A stretch of DNA of 64,000 nt, from contig NZ_KB913032.1 in assembly GCF_000384215.1 (NCBI RefSeq), positions 2,869,665-2,933,664 on the forward strand. The letters are read 5' to 3'. Under the pieces are notes generated by a model, which was not told where the DNA came from, made no database searches, and worked only from the letters and a program-made list of their open reading frames with translations. Source of the DNA: Amycolatopsis alba DSM 44262 (GTDB taxonomy: Bacteria > Actinomycetota > Actinomycetes > Mycobacteriales > Pseudonocardiaceae). Both the position numbers and the translations under genes were made by a program. Each line of letters opens with the position of its first letter. The first letter of the stretch is position 1. Below, one piece after another: positions 54,453 to 63,538 of this stretch.

Positions 54453-54467
54453 ACGCGGCCCCACCAT

Positions 54468-54530
54468 GCGGTGTTGCGAAAGCCACTTTCGCAACCTTGA
54501 AGGTTGCGAAAGTGGCTTTCGCAACACCGC
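54468..54530. repeat. 63-base perfect palindrome, class B
   Basis: Thirty-one bases on each side of position 54499 are exact complements. The arm includes GTTGCGAAAGCCACTTTCGC and each half is itself a hairpin. It is between a gene end (54375) and the convergent groEL end (54637). Confidence 0.88.
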
Positions 54531-54583
54531 CCGCCTTTCCGCCGGAGCACACCGGAGCCCGGCCCTCGCTTCCCGGCAAAGGA

Positions 54584-54616
54584 AAAGCCCGGACGCGCGA
54601 GGCGCGTCCGGGCTTT
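54584..54616 (-). terminator. groEL terminator
   Basis: AAAGCCCGGACGCGC pairs exactly with GCGCGTCCGGGCTTT around GAG. On the minus strand it ends in TTTTCC, 20 bases after the groEL stop. Confidence 0.85.
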
Positions 54617-54636
54617 CCGGTGTTGAGGGCTCGAAC

Positions 54637-56385
<1,749 letters not shown>

Positions 56386-56427
56386 TCACCGTCCCGACCT
56401 TCAGGCGAGCGGTCGGTGACCGCCTGC

Positions 56428-56454
56428 CTGGCACTCGACGGCGTCGAGTGCCAA
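56428..56454. promoter_or_regulatory. CIRCE element 1 (HrcA operator)
   Basis: CTGGCACTC-N9-GAGTGCCAA lies upstream of groEL and matches the CIRCE form TTAGCACTC-N9-GAGTGCTAA with changes only in the outer bases. Confidence 0.85.
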
Positions 56455-56462
56455 TGCCGTGT

Positions 56463-56489
56463 TTAGCACTCTCCAGGGTCGAGTGCAAG
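56463..56489. promoter_or_regulatory. CIRCE element 2 (HrcA operator)
   Basis: TTAGCACTC-N9-GAGTGCAAG has a consensus left arm and a slightly degenerate right arm. It is eight bases from element 1, so HrcA may bind both. Confidence 0.85.
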
Positions 56490-56514
56490 AACCGCAGGTC
56501 AGCGGGGTGCCGTC

Positions 56515-57954
56515 TCAGTTGCTCGGCTTGATCGAGATCGACGTCGGCGGAGCCTTGGCCGACGACCCGGGGGCCTGCGACTCCGAGTTGCCGGGGCCGA
56601 CCGGGATGTTCGGCGCGGTGGTCTGCGGGCCGTTGCCGCTGCTCGAGTCGCCGAAGATCAGGATGGCGGCCACGATCGCGCCCGCGACCACGAGGACGCC
56701 GACGATGATCCAGATCCACTTGGCGCCGCCGCCCTTCTTGGGCTGCTGCTGGAACCCGCCCTGCTGCGGCGGCGGACCGTAACCGGGGGGCGGGCCCTGC
56801 TGGAAGCCACCCTGCTGCTGGAACCCGCCTTGCTGCGGCGGCGGGCCATAGCCAGGAGGCGGACCCTGCTGATAGCCGCCCTGCTGGAAGCCACCCTGCT
56901 GAGGCGGGGGCCCGTAGCCGGGCGGCGGTCCCTGAGGCGGCGGCCCCTGCGGTCCCGGCCCCTGCTGGCCGTAGCCGGGCTGCTGTCCTCCGTACGGGTG
57001 CACGGGGCCTCCCTCTCCCTGTGGCGGCGTGTTCTGCCGCGGCGGTACCGCCGCCTGCTGGACGGTCGCGGCCGCCTGCCCTGGCGGACCCGGAGGCTCG
57101 TTCGAAGCCGCGAGCGGACCCAGGGCACGCCTGGCGGCCGCGATCATCTCAACACAGTTGGGGTAGCGATCGGCGGGATTCTTCGCCATTCCCTTGCGGA
57201 CGACCTCGTCGATCCCGGCGGGTACGCCGACGATCCGCGAGATGGCCGGGGGTTCGCCGTTCAGATGCCCTTTGATGACGGTCTGCACGTCGCCCTTGAA
57301 GGGCGGGCTGCCGGTCAGGCAGGCATAGAGGACACAGGTGAGCGCGTACTGGTCGGTGCGGCCGTCGAGCGGCTCGCCGCGCAGGTGCTCGGGGGCCGCG
57401 TAGGTGGGCGAGCCGAGGAAGTCGCCGCCGCGGGTCCGGTGGCCGGTGGCGCCGCGGCGGGTGAGGCCGAAGTCGGCGACGTAGACGTGCTCGCGCGAAG
57501 TCTCCTTGCTGGTGACCAGGACGTTGGCCGGTTTGACGTCGAGGTGCACGAGCCCCCGGTTGTGCAGGGTGTCGAGCGCGTCCGCGACCTGGTCGAGCAT
57601 GGTCAGCGTGCGGACGGGCGCGATCGGGCCGCCGGAGATCAGCCCGGCGAGGTCCCCGCCGTCGACCATCCGCATGGCGATGTAGAGCATGCCTTCGAGC
57701 TCGCCGAAGTCGTACAAGGGCACGACGTTGGCATGGTCGATCGCGGACGTGTTCCGCGCCTCGTCGACGAAGCGTTCGCGGAACTCGGCGTCGGCCCCGA
57801 GGTGATCACCGATGACCTTCAGTGCCACCTTGCGTCCGAGCCGCACGTCCGTGGCCTTGTAGGTCACGCTCATGCCGCCCTTGCCGAGCACACCGTCGAT
57901 GCGGTAGTTGCCCAGCCGGCGACCGGTCAGGTCCCCCGACTCATCGCCTGTCAC
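56515..57954 (-). CDS. Membrane Ser/Thr protein kinase with HLD catalytic loop
   Basis: This 479-residue kinase has the Gly-rich loop LGKGGMSVTYKA, Lys46 in VALKVI, catalytic loop HLDVKPANVL (137-146) with Asp139 and Asn144, DFG (161-163) and APE (PTYAAPEHL). The usual HRD Arg is Leu. A Gln/Pro/Gly-rich linker (about 330-405, with repeats of PPGYGPPPQQGGF) leads to one membrane segment (412-435) and a 44-residue outer tail without PASTA domains. GTG at 57954 was chosen by the start of the kinase domain; the ribosome binding site is weak. Confidence 0.88.
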   Translation of the reverse strand: MTGDESGDLTGRRLGNYRIDGVLGKGGMSVTYKATDVRLGRKVALKVIGDHLGADAEFRERFVDEARNTSAIDHANVVPLYDFGELEGMLYIAMRMVDGGDLAGLISGGPIAPVRTLTMLDQVADALDTLHNRGLVHLDVKPANVLVTSKETSREHVYVADFGLTRRGATGHRTRGGDFLGSPTYAAPEHLRGEPLDGRTDQYALTCVLYACLTGSPPFKGDVQTVIKGHLNGEPPAISRIVGVPAGIDEVVRKGMAKNPADRYPNCVEMIAAARRALGPLAASNEPPGPPGQAAATVQQAAVPPRQNTPPQGEGGPVHPYGGQQPGYGQQGPGPQGPPPQGPPPGYGPPPQQGGFQQGGYQQGPPPGYGPPPQQGGFQQQGGFQQGPPPGYGPPPQQGGFQQQPKKGGGAKWIWIIVGVLVVAGAIVAAILIFGDSSSGNGPQTTAPNIPVGPGNSESQAPGSSAKAPPTSISIKPSN

Positions 57955-58009
57955 GCAGCGCAGCCTAACGCGCCAGTTCCCGAGGCTGCCGGGGGTCGTC
58001 CGAAGTTCC

Positions 58010-58216
58010 CTAGGAGACCTTGCGTACGTCTGCCGCCTGACTCCGCCCGTCACGGCCGGACTGGACCTCGAATTCCACGCGATCGCCCTCGTCGAGCGTC
58101 CGGAATCCATCGGCCTGAATGGCCGAGTAGTGGACGAAGACGTCGGGCCCTTCAGTGGATTCGATGAATCCGTAGCCCTTTTCCGAGTTGAACCATTTGA
58201 CGGTGCCGACTGCCAC
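58010..58216 (-). CDS. Cold-shock-domain protein
   Basis: This 68-residue OB-fold RNA chaperone has RNP1 KGYGFI and RNP2 VFVHYS, and starts [20 protein letters not shown]. It should bind single-stranded nucleic acid. GTG at 58216 has GGGAGGG upstream. It precedes the kinase gene on the same strand after about 55 bases, though it is probably its own unit. Confidence 0.93.
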   Translation of the reverse strand: MAVGTVKWFNSEKGYGFIESTEGPDVFVHYSAIQADGFRTLDEGDRVEFEVQSGRDGRSQAADVRKVS

Positions 58217-58330
58217 GGCGCCCTCCCTCAGCACGGGACCCGCCGGCCTCGTCTGCCCCGGACGGCGGTTTGGAGTGCAGTTCACGCTACCCGAATTACC
58301 GGCGGCGGCAATGCTCAATTCGTCCCAAGG

Positions 58331-58954
58331 TCACCCGCGAGAAAGCCGCCTATTGCGTGCTTGCACAAGGACGCGTCCTGGTCCTGCGAAGTCGAGCGCG
58401 AGCCCTTCGCCGGTGCGGACCGACTGCGGACCGGACTGGTCGACGGCGCGCAGACGGCACTGCACGGTGTCCGGGTAGGCCAGCAGGAAGTCCGGCCGCA
58501 CGGTGACGAGTTCGCCGGCGGTGAGCTCGAAGGCGTCGACAGGGCCTTGGGCAGCCAGCACGAGCGGGCCGCTTCCGCTGTAGTGCTCCAGGAAACCGGA
58601 ATCGGCGCCGAAGAGCTTCTGCAGTGGCGCCCAGCCGGGGTCCTGCCGGATGGTCGCCGGCCGGGCGAGGATCGCGTCCCGGCTGACGCACCAGCCCGCG
58701 CCGCCGGTGAATTCCAGCGGGTAGACGTCTCCGGCGGTCAGCGGCGCGAAGTCGATCCAGCCGCCGCCCTCGGGCGCGTTGAACACCGACGGCGCGGTCT
58801 TGCCCGCACGGGAGCCGCCGCGTGCGGGCACGGTTTCGGTGATGCCGAAACTGCTGGCCAGCATGGTGTCCCCGGCGGCCTGGACGGCCTCGCCGGGGGA
58901 CAGCAGCACGCGTGCGACCCCAAAGTTCGGGGTGTGCCTGGTCTGGATCCGCAT
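58331..58954 (-). CDS. AIM24-family protein 1
   Basis: This 207-residue beta-rich protein has the AIM24 pattern: VARVLLSPGEAVQAAGDTMLASS near the start, PLEFTGGAGWCVSRDAIL, LVLAAQGPVDAFELTAGELV and FAGPGRVLVQARN at the end. Function is unsettled; the fold resembles tryptophan RNA-binding attenuator-like rings. It follows its paralogue at 58959 with a four-base gap. Confidence 0.85.
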   Translation of the reverse strand: MRIQTRHTPNFGVARVLLSPGEAVQAAGDTMLASSFGITETVPARGGSRAGKTAPSVFNAPEGGGWIDFAPLTAGDVYPLEFTGGAGWCVSRDAILARPATIRQDPGWAPLQKLFGADSGFLEHYSGSGPLVLAAQGPVDAFELTAGELVTVRPDFLLAYPDTVQCRLRAVDQSGPQSVRTGEGLALDFAGPGRVLVQARNRRLSRG

Positions 58955-58958
58955 GCGG

Positions 58959-59636
58959 TCAGCGGGAGGGAACCTGGGCGATCACCCAGGCGGACAGCGC
59001 CGACGGGTTGCGGGTCTGGGTGAGTAGCTGGCCCGGCCCGGCGAAGTCGAAGACGAGGCCTTCACCGCTCTTCATCGACTGGATGACACCGGTGGCGACC
59101 TTGCGGATCTGGTACTGCACGGTGTCGGCGAACGCGACGACGTGCCCGGTGTCGATGGTGATGACCTCGCCCTGCTGGAGGGTGACGGTCTCCAGCGCGC
59201 CGTAGCAGGCCACGACCAGCGGGCCCTGCCCCGTCGCGTGCGTCAGGAAGCCGCCCTCGCCGCCGACGAGGTTCTTGAGCCCGCCCCATTTGGTCTCGGT
59301 CTGCACGCTGTGGGAGGACGCGAGCCACGAGCCGCGGGTGACGCACCAGCCGGTGCGGCCGTCGAGGTTGATGACCTGCATGTCGCCGGGCAGGTTCGCG
59401 GCGACGTCGACCCAGCCGCCGTTCTGCGGGGCGGTGTAGGTGGAGATGAAGAAGGACTCGCCGGAGAGGAATGCGCGGCCGAGGCCTTTCATGATGCCGC
59501 CCTGCGCCTGGGACTGGACCTGCACGCCGTAGCTCGTCGCCATCATCGCGCCGGACTCGACCTGCGCCGGTTCCCCTGGCGCGAGCATGAGCCTCGCCAC
59601 CGCGAACGATGGCTGGTGACGGATCTGAACCTGCAT
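58959..59636 (-). CDS. AIM24-family protein 2
   Basis: This 225-residue AIM24 paralogue of the downstream protein has VARLMLAPGEPAQVESGAMM, a Gly-rich insert GGIMKGLGRAFLSGE, INLDGRTGWCVTRGSWL and FAGPGQLLTQTRN. It keeps the Gly-rich insert that the shorter copy lacks. ATG at 59636 has GGAGAAGAAG upstream. The pair is divergent from moeA. Confidence 0.87.
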   Translation of the reverse strand: MQVQIRHQPSFAVARLMLAPGEPAQVESGAMMATSYGVQVQSQAQGGIMKGLGRAFLSGESFFISTYTAPQNGGWVDVAANLPGDMQVINLDGRTGWCVTRGSWLASSHSVQTETKWGGLKNLVGGEGGFLTHATGQGPLVVACYGALETVTLQQGEVITIDTGHVVAFADTVQYQIRKVATGVIQSMKSGEGLVFDFAGPGQLLTQTRNPSALSAWVIAQVPSR

Positions 59637-59711
59637 GTCTTCTTCTCCCCGGTGGTTCGTTGTGACGCGCAGAGTGTTGCATGCGGGGCCCGAGGCGGGA
59701 GGATGGTCCGC

Positions 59712-60905
59712 GTGATCTCCGTCGACGCCCACCGTGAGACCGTCACCGGCCTGCTCGGAAACGCCCCCGTCATCCGCCTTCCGCTCGCTTCCGCCGCCGG
59801 GCTCGTCCTGGCCGAAGACGTGCACGCGGGAGTTTCGCTGCCGCCGTTCGACAACTCCGCGATGGACGGTTACGCCGTCCGCGCCGAGGACGTCGCGGAA
59901 ACGCCGGTGACGCTGCCGGTCGCCGACGACATCCCCGCGGGCCGGGTCGAGATCGGGAAACTGGAACCGGGGACCGCGCACCGGATCATGACCGGCGCGC
60001 CGTTGCCGCCCGGCGCCGACGCGGTGGTGATGGTGGAGCACACGGACGGCGGCGTGACGGACGTCCGGATCCTCAGGACGGCCGTCCTGGACGCGCACAT
60101 CCGGCGCCGGGGCGAAGACGTCGTCAAGGGCACGGTGGCGCTTTCGGCGGGGACGGTGCTGGGTCCGGCGCAACTGGGCCTCGCGGCGGCCGTCGGGCTC
60201 GCCGAGGTCCCCGTGTTCAGGCCGGTGAAGGTGCTCGTCGTGTCCACCGGAACCGAACTCGTCGACGCGCCGGAACCCTTGCGGCACGGGCAGATCTACG
60301 AGTCGAACAGCATCATGCTGGCGTCCGCGATCCGCGCGCTCGGCTGCGAGGCCGAGGTCGTGCGCAGTGTCGTCGACGACGTGGACGAGTTCCGCGCGGT
60401 GATCGAGCCCCGGCTGGCGGACGTGGATCTGCTGGTGACCTCGGGCGGGGTCAGCGCGGGCGCGTACGAAGTGGTGAAGGACGCGCTGACCGGACAGGGC
60501 GTGGAGTTCCGGAAGATCGCGATGCAGCCGGGCGGGCCGCAGGGCTGCGGACGGTGGAACGGCGTGCCGGTGGTGACACTGCCGGGGAACCCGGTGAGCG
60601 TGCTCGTCTCGTTCGAAGCGTTCCTGCGGCCGGCGCTGCTCGCGGCGATGGGGCACACCGGTGTCGACCGGCAGCAGGTGCGGGCCCGGCTGACCGAGGC
60701 GATGAAGTCCCCCGCCGGGCGCCGTCAGTTCCGGCGGGGCTTCTACACGCATTCCGAAGGTGAGGTCACCGGGATCGTCGGACCTCGTGGCGGGCCGGGA
60801 TCGCATCTGCTCGCGTCGTTCACACAGGCGAACTGCCTGATCGTGTTGCCGGAGGACGTCGACTCGGTCGAGCAGGGCGACGAGGTGGACGTCCTGCTGC
60901 TGTGA
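59712..60905 (+). CDS. moeA: Molybdopterin molybdenumtransferase MoeA
   Basis: This 397-residue enzyme inserts molybdate into adenylylated molybdopterin made by Mog. It has PPFDNSAMDGYAVRAED, PGTAHRIMTGAPLPPGADAV, VSTGTEL, VTSGGVSAG, MQPGGP and LPGNPVSVLVSF. GTG at 59712 was chosen because GGGAGG lies about nine bases upstream; ATG at 59703 is directly against it. It is the last step of the cofactor pathway whose other genes are at 8-16.7 kb. The 3' end overlaps the convergent MFS gene by 86 bases. Confidence 0.92.
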   Translation: MISVDAHRETVTGLLGNAPVIRLPLASAAGLVLAEDVHAGVSLPPFDNSAMDGYAVRAEDVAETPVTLPVADDIPAGRVEIGKLEPGTAHRIMTGAPLPPGADAVVMVEHTDGGVTDVRILRTAVLDAHIRRRGEDVVKGTVALSAGTVLGPAQLGLAAAVGLAEVPVFRPVKVLVVSTGTELVDAPEPLRHGQIYESNSIMLASAIRALGCEAEVVRSVVDDVDEFRAVIEPRLADVDLLVTSGGVSAGAYEVVKDALTGQGVEFRKIAMQPGGPQGCGRWNGVPVVTLPGNPVSVLVSFEAFLRPALLAAMGHTGVDRQQVRARLTEAMKSPAGRRQFRRGFYTHSEGEVTGIVGPRGGPGSHLLASFTQANCLIVLPEDVDSVEQGDEVDVLLL

Positions 60906-62142
60906 CGTCCGCCGGGAAGTCCCGGCACCGGCCGATCGGCGTGAACAGCAGGGCGAAGACGGCGACGACCTCGAGCCCGGCCATCAGTCCCAGTGTCTGC
61001 CGCACGCCGGCGGTCTCCCCGAGGATCCCGCCGAGCAGACCGCCGAGCGCGATCGCGCCGAAGCTGAGCACGGACATGCTCGCCGTGACCCGGCCGAACA
61101 TCGCCGCCGGGACGTAACGCTGTTTGAAGGTGGCGTTGAGGACGTTCGAGCCGACGACCCCGGCGCTGAGCGAGAACCCGGCGGCGACGAAGAAGGCGAG
61201 TCCCCAGCCGCCGTTCGCCAGCGGGCCCAACAGCATCATCAACGCCCCGAAACCCTCGCAGAGCACGAAAGCACGCGCGGTGCCGATCCGCGCCGCGAGT
61301 TTGCCGGACAGCGCGGCGCCGAAAACGCCGCCCGCGCCGACGAGCGCGAGGACCAGCCCGACGGCGCCAGGGCCCACCCCGAGGTCGCGGGCGAGGAACA
61401 CGACCTCGATCGACTGGTAGCCCATGAGCGCGACGTTCGAGACCGCGCCGAAGAGCGCGAAGACGCGCAAGTACCGGTCATGGACGACGAAAGCGAGGCC
61501 TTCGCGGATCTCGTCCCGCAGCCGCGAGCGCGTCCCTGCCGGGCGCTTGGGCTCGCGGTACCGGATGGATCGCAGGCACAGCACCGAAATTCCGAAACTG
61601 ACGGCGTCGGCGAGCACTCCGGTGACCGCGCCGAAGCCTTGTGCCAGCAGACCGGCGAGACCGGGTCCGCCGATCTGCGCGGCGGATTCACTGCCCTGCA
61701 GCTTTTCGTTCGCCTCCTGAAGCTGCTCCTTGTCGACCAGCGAAGGCAAGTACGCGCGGTACGCGACGTTGAAGAAGACCTTCGCGACCCCGCCCGCCAG
61801 GGCGACCACGAGCAACTGGGTCATCGTGAGCAGGCCGAACCAGGCGGCGACCGGGACGCTCAGGAACACCACCATGGAGAAGGTGTTGCACGCCAGCATG
61901 ATCGGCTGTTTCGGCCATCGGTCGACCCAGGCACCGGCGGGCAGGCCGATCAGCAGCCACGGCAGCCAGGCGGCCGCGGTCAGCAGGCCGACCGCGAACG
62001 TGCTCGCCTGCAGGGTGACCACCGCGACCAGCGGCAGCGCGACGACGGCGATGGAGCTGCCGAGCACACTGGTCGTCTCACCGGTCCACAGCAGCCGGAA
62101 ATCACGGGAGCGCAGCAATCCGCCGCGTTCGCGGACGCTCAC
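60820..62142 (-). CDS. MFS transporter
   Basis: This 440-residue major facilitator with about 12 membrane segments starts LLRSRDFRLLWTGETTSVLG. This is the form of macrolide or enterobactin-type exporters. Internal KQPIMLACN and RYVPAAMFGRVTAS loops fit. The last 35 residues are basic and lie inside the moeA coding region on the other strand. The GTG start at 62142 overlaps the ArsR gene (GTGA), so the exporter is translated with its regulator. Confidence 0.87.
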   Translation of the reverse strand: MSVRERGGLLRSRDFRLLWTGETTSVLGSSIAVVALPLVAVVTLQASTFAVGLLTAAAWLPWLLIGLPAGAWVDRWPKQPIMLACNTFSMVVFLSVPVAAWFGLLTMTQLLVVALAGGVAKVFFNVAYRAYLPSLVDKEQLQEANEKLQGSESAAQIGGPGLAGLLAQGFGAVTGVLADAVSFGISVLCLRSIRYREPKRPAGTRSRLRDEIREGLAFVVHDRYLRVFALFGAVSNVALMGYQSIEVVFLARDLGVGPGAVGLVLALVGAGGVFGAALSGKLAARIGTARAFVLCEGFGALMMLLGPLANGGWGLAFFVAAGFSLSAGVVGSNVLNATFKQRYVPAAMFGRVTASMSVLSFGAIALGGLLGGILGETAGVRQTLGLMAGLEVVAVFALLFTPIGRCRDFPADVTAAGRPPRRPARPSRRPPATRSGSSPV

Positions 62143-62702
62143 GGCCGGGCCGGGACGGCTCGGGTGGCGATGAAGACGGGACGGCGTTCCTGGCCGTCGT
62201 CGGGGATCTCACGGGCGCTGTAGGACTTGATCAGCTCGAGGACCTTCTGTTCGAGCTCGGCCAGTTCGGCGACGGACAGCTTCGCCCAGCTGTCGGTGGC
62301 GAAGGCGGCCCGATGCCACTCCTCGGGGTAGCTCTCGCGTTCGGCGAACCATTGGCGTGCCACGGAGACCTGATGTTCGAGAGCGAGGGATTCGGCGGCG
62401 GCCGCGACCGGGTCGTCGGGGAAGTCCGACGGCGACCAGGAAACCGCGTAGCTCACGCGGCGCCACCAGCGCTCGCGCCGGTCGCGGGCGAGTTCCGGCA
62501 CTTCCTCGACCAGGTCGCTGGCGGCGAGCACCTTCAGATGGTGACTGACGTTCCCGACCGCCTGCCCGGTCCGCTCGGCGAGCACGGATGCCGTGCACGG
62601 GCCGTCGAGCCGGAGGACGTCGAGCAGGCGGCGCCGCAGCGGATGCGACATCGCGGCGAGCACCTTCGAATCGTGGACTTCGTGGACTTCGCGGTCGGCC
62701 AT
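62139..62702 (-). CDS. ArsR-family regulator of the MFS gene
   Basis: This 187-residue protein has an ArsR winged helix in the first 90 residues: HPLRRRLLDVLRLDGPCTASVLAERTGQAVGNVSHHLKVL. An effector-binding half of about 95 residues, rich in Trp and acidic residues, follows. No metal-binding Cys motif is seen, so the ligand is probably organic. ATG at 62702 has no ribosome binding site; the -10 at 62711 fits a leaderless mRNA. It overlaps the exporter start and probably represses it. Confidence 0.87.
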   Translation of the reverse strand: MADREVHEVHDSKVLAAMSHPLRRRLLDVLRLDGPCTASVLAERTGQAVGNVSHHLKVLAASDLVEEVPELARDRRERWWRRVSYAVSWSPSDFPDDPVAAAAESLALEHQVSVARQWFAERESYPEEWHRAAFATDSWAKLSVAELAELEQKVLELIKSYSAREIPDDGQERRPVFIATRAVPARP

Positions 62703-62710
62703 AACGCACA

Positions 62711-62739
62711 ACAGTAGTTGCACAAGAGATCTTGTACAA
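62711..62739 (-). promoter_or_regulatory. Promoter of leaderless arsR
   Basis: On the minus strand TTGTAC-N17-TACTGT ends eight bases before the ATG, which puts the transcription start at or next to the start codon. Confidence 0.65.
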
Positions 62740-62740
62740 G
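62721..62740. promoter_or_regulatory. Candidate ArsR operator
   Basis: ACAAGA-GA-TCTTGT followed by the overlapping palindrome CTTGTACAAG covers the -35 and spacer of the arsR promoter. This gives three ACAAG half sites and a position suited to autorepression. Confidence 0.55.
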
Positions 62741-62782
62741 TGCCCTTGCGCGCTACTCCATCCGCGTCGGTAGCCTCGGGGT

Positions 62783-63061
62783 ATGGGTTTCTTCTCGTGG
62801 ATCGTGTTCGGCGCCATCGCCGGGTGGCTGGCCAATGTCGTGGTGGGCGGCCCGAACCGGCGGAGCGGCTGCCTGTTCAGCATCCTGATCGGCGTGCTCG
62901 GCGCGGCGCTGGGCGGTTTCATCTACCGGCTCGCGACGGGTACCGAGCGGTCGTTCGAGTTCGACTTCCCCAGCTTCGGCGTCGCCATTCTCGGCTCGAT
63001 CGTGCTGCTCGCCCTGTTGCGGCTGGTGCGTGGCGGCCGGGACGACTCTTATCACCGATGA
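62783..63061 (+). CDS. GlsB/YeaQ/YmgE-family membrane protein
   Basis: This 92-residue protein has three hydrophobic segments and the family pattern GAIAGWLANVVVGGPNRRSG then ILIGVLGAALGGFIY. Members are called transglycosylase-associated and are linked to stress, but have no known activity. It starts ATG at 62783 and is divergent from arsR. The 3' tail is basic. Confidence 0.85.
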   Translation: MGFFSWIVFGAIAGWLANVVVGGPNRRSGCLFSILIGVLGAALGGFIYRLATGTERSFEFDFPSFGVAILGSIVLLALLRLVRGGRDDSYHR

Positions 63062-63146
63062 CCAGCGGAGTAACCGTTGGTAACGGTTTACTTGCGACAG
63101 GTGATCATCGGCGTCTGTCGCACTAGAGTGGGACGTTCGCTCAGTT

Positions 63147-63365
63147 TCAGTGGCCGCGTCCGGGTGCATGTGCCGTCGGGGGGCATATGCATCCGGACGC
63201 TCGCGCCTCGGCGATGAGCGAGGCGGCGCGGACGGGGTCGACGAGCGAAGGCATGGGCGCCGCCGAGATGTCCCTCTTCCAGGCTCGGAACAGCTCGGCG
63301 AGTCGCTCGCCTGCGGGGTCCGGGCTGGCGGGCATTCGCGGGTCCTCAAGGTCGATGATCGGCAT
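63147..63365 (-). CDS. Small hypothetical protein
   Basis: This 72-residue protein has an acidic start (PIIDLEDPR), a central helix GERLAELFRAWKRDISA and a Cys-x-Cys near the end (SGCICPP). No family is recognised. ATG at 63365 has CTAGGTAATTG upstream. It is divergent from psd. Coding quality looks good but the gene is short. Confidence 0.55.
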   Translation of the reverse strand: MPIIDLEDPRMPASPDPAGERLAELFRAWKRDISAAPMPSLVDPVRAASLIAEARASGCICPPTAHAPGRGH

Positions 63366-63538
63366 CAATTACCTAGAGTTATCGCGTATTTCCACCTTCC
63401 GTTACCGGGATGTGGTGCCTCCCACCCTGGCCGGGGAAACCCTTCCGGGGGAGGCCACGGCCCGGCCCCGGACAGGGCGGTAGCGTGGTGGCTCTTCCTG
63501 TCCCGACCCCCCGACACGAACTGCGGTGAACCCGACCA

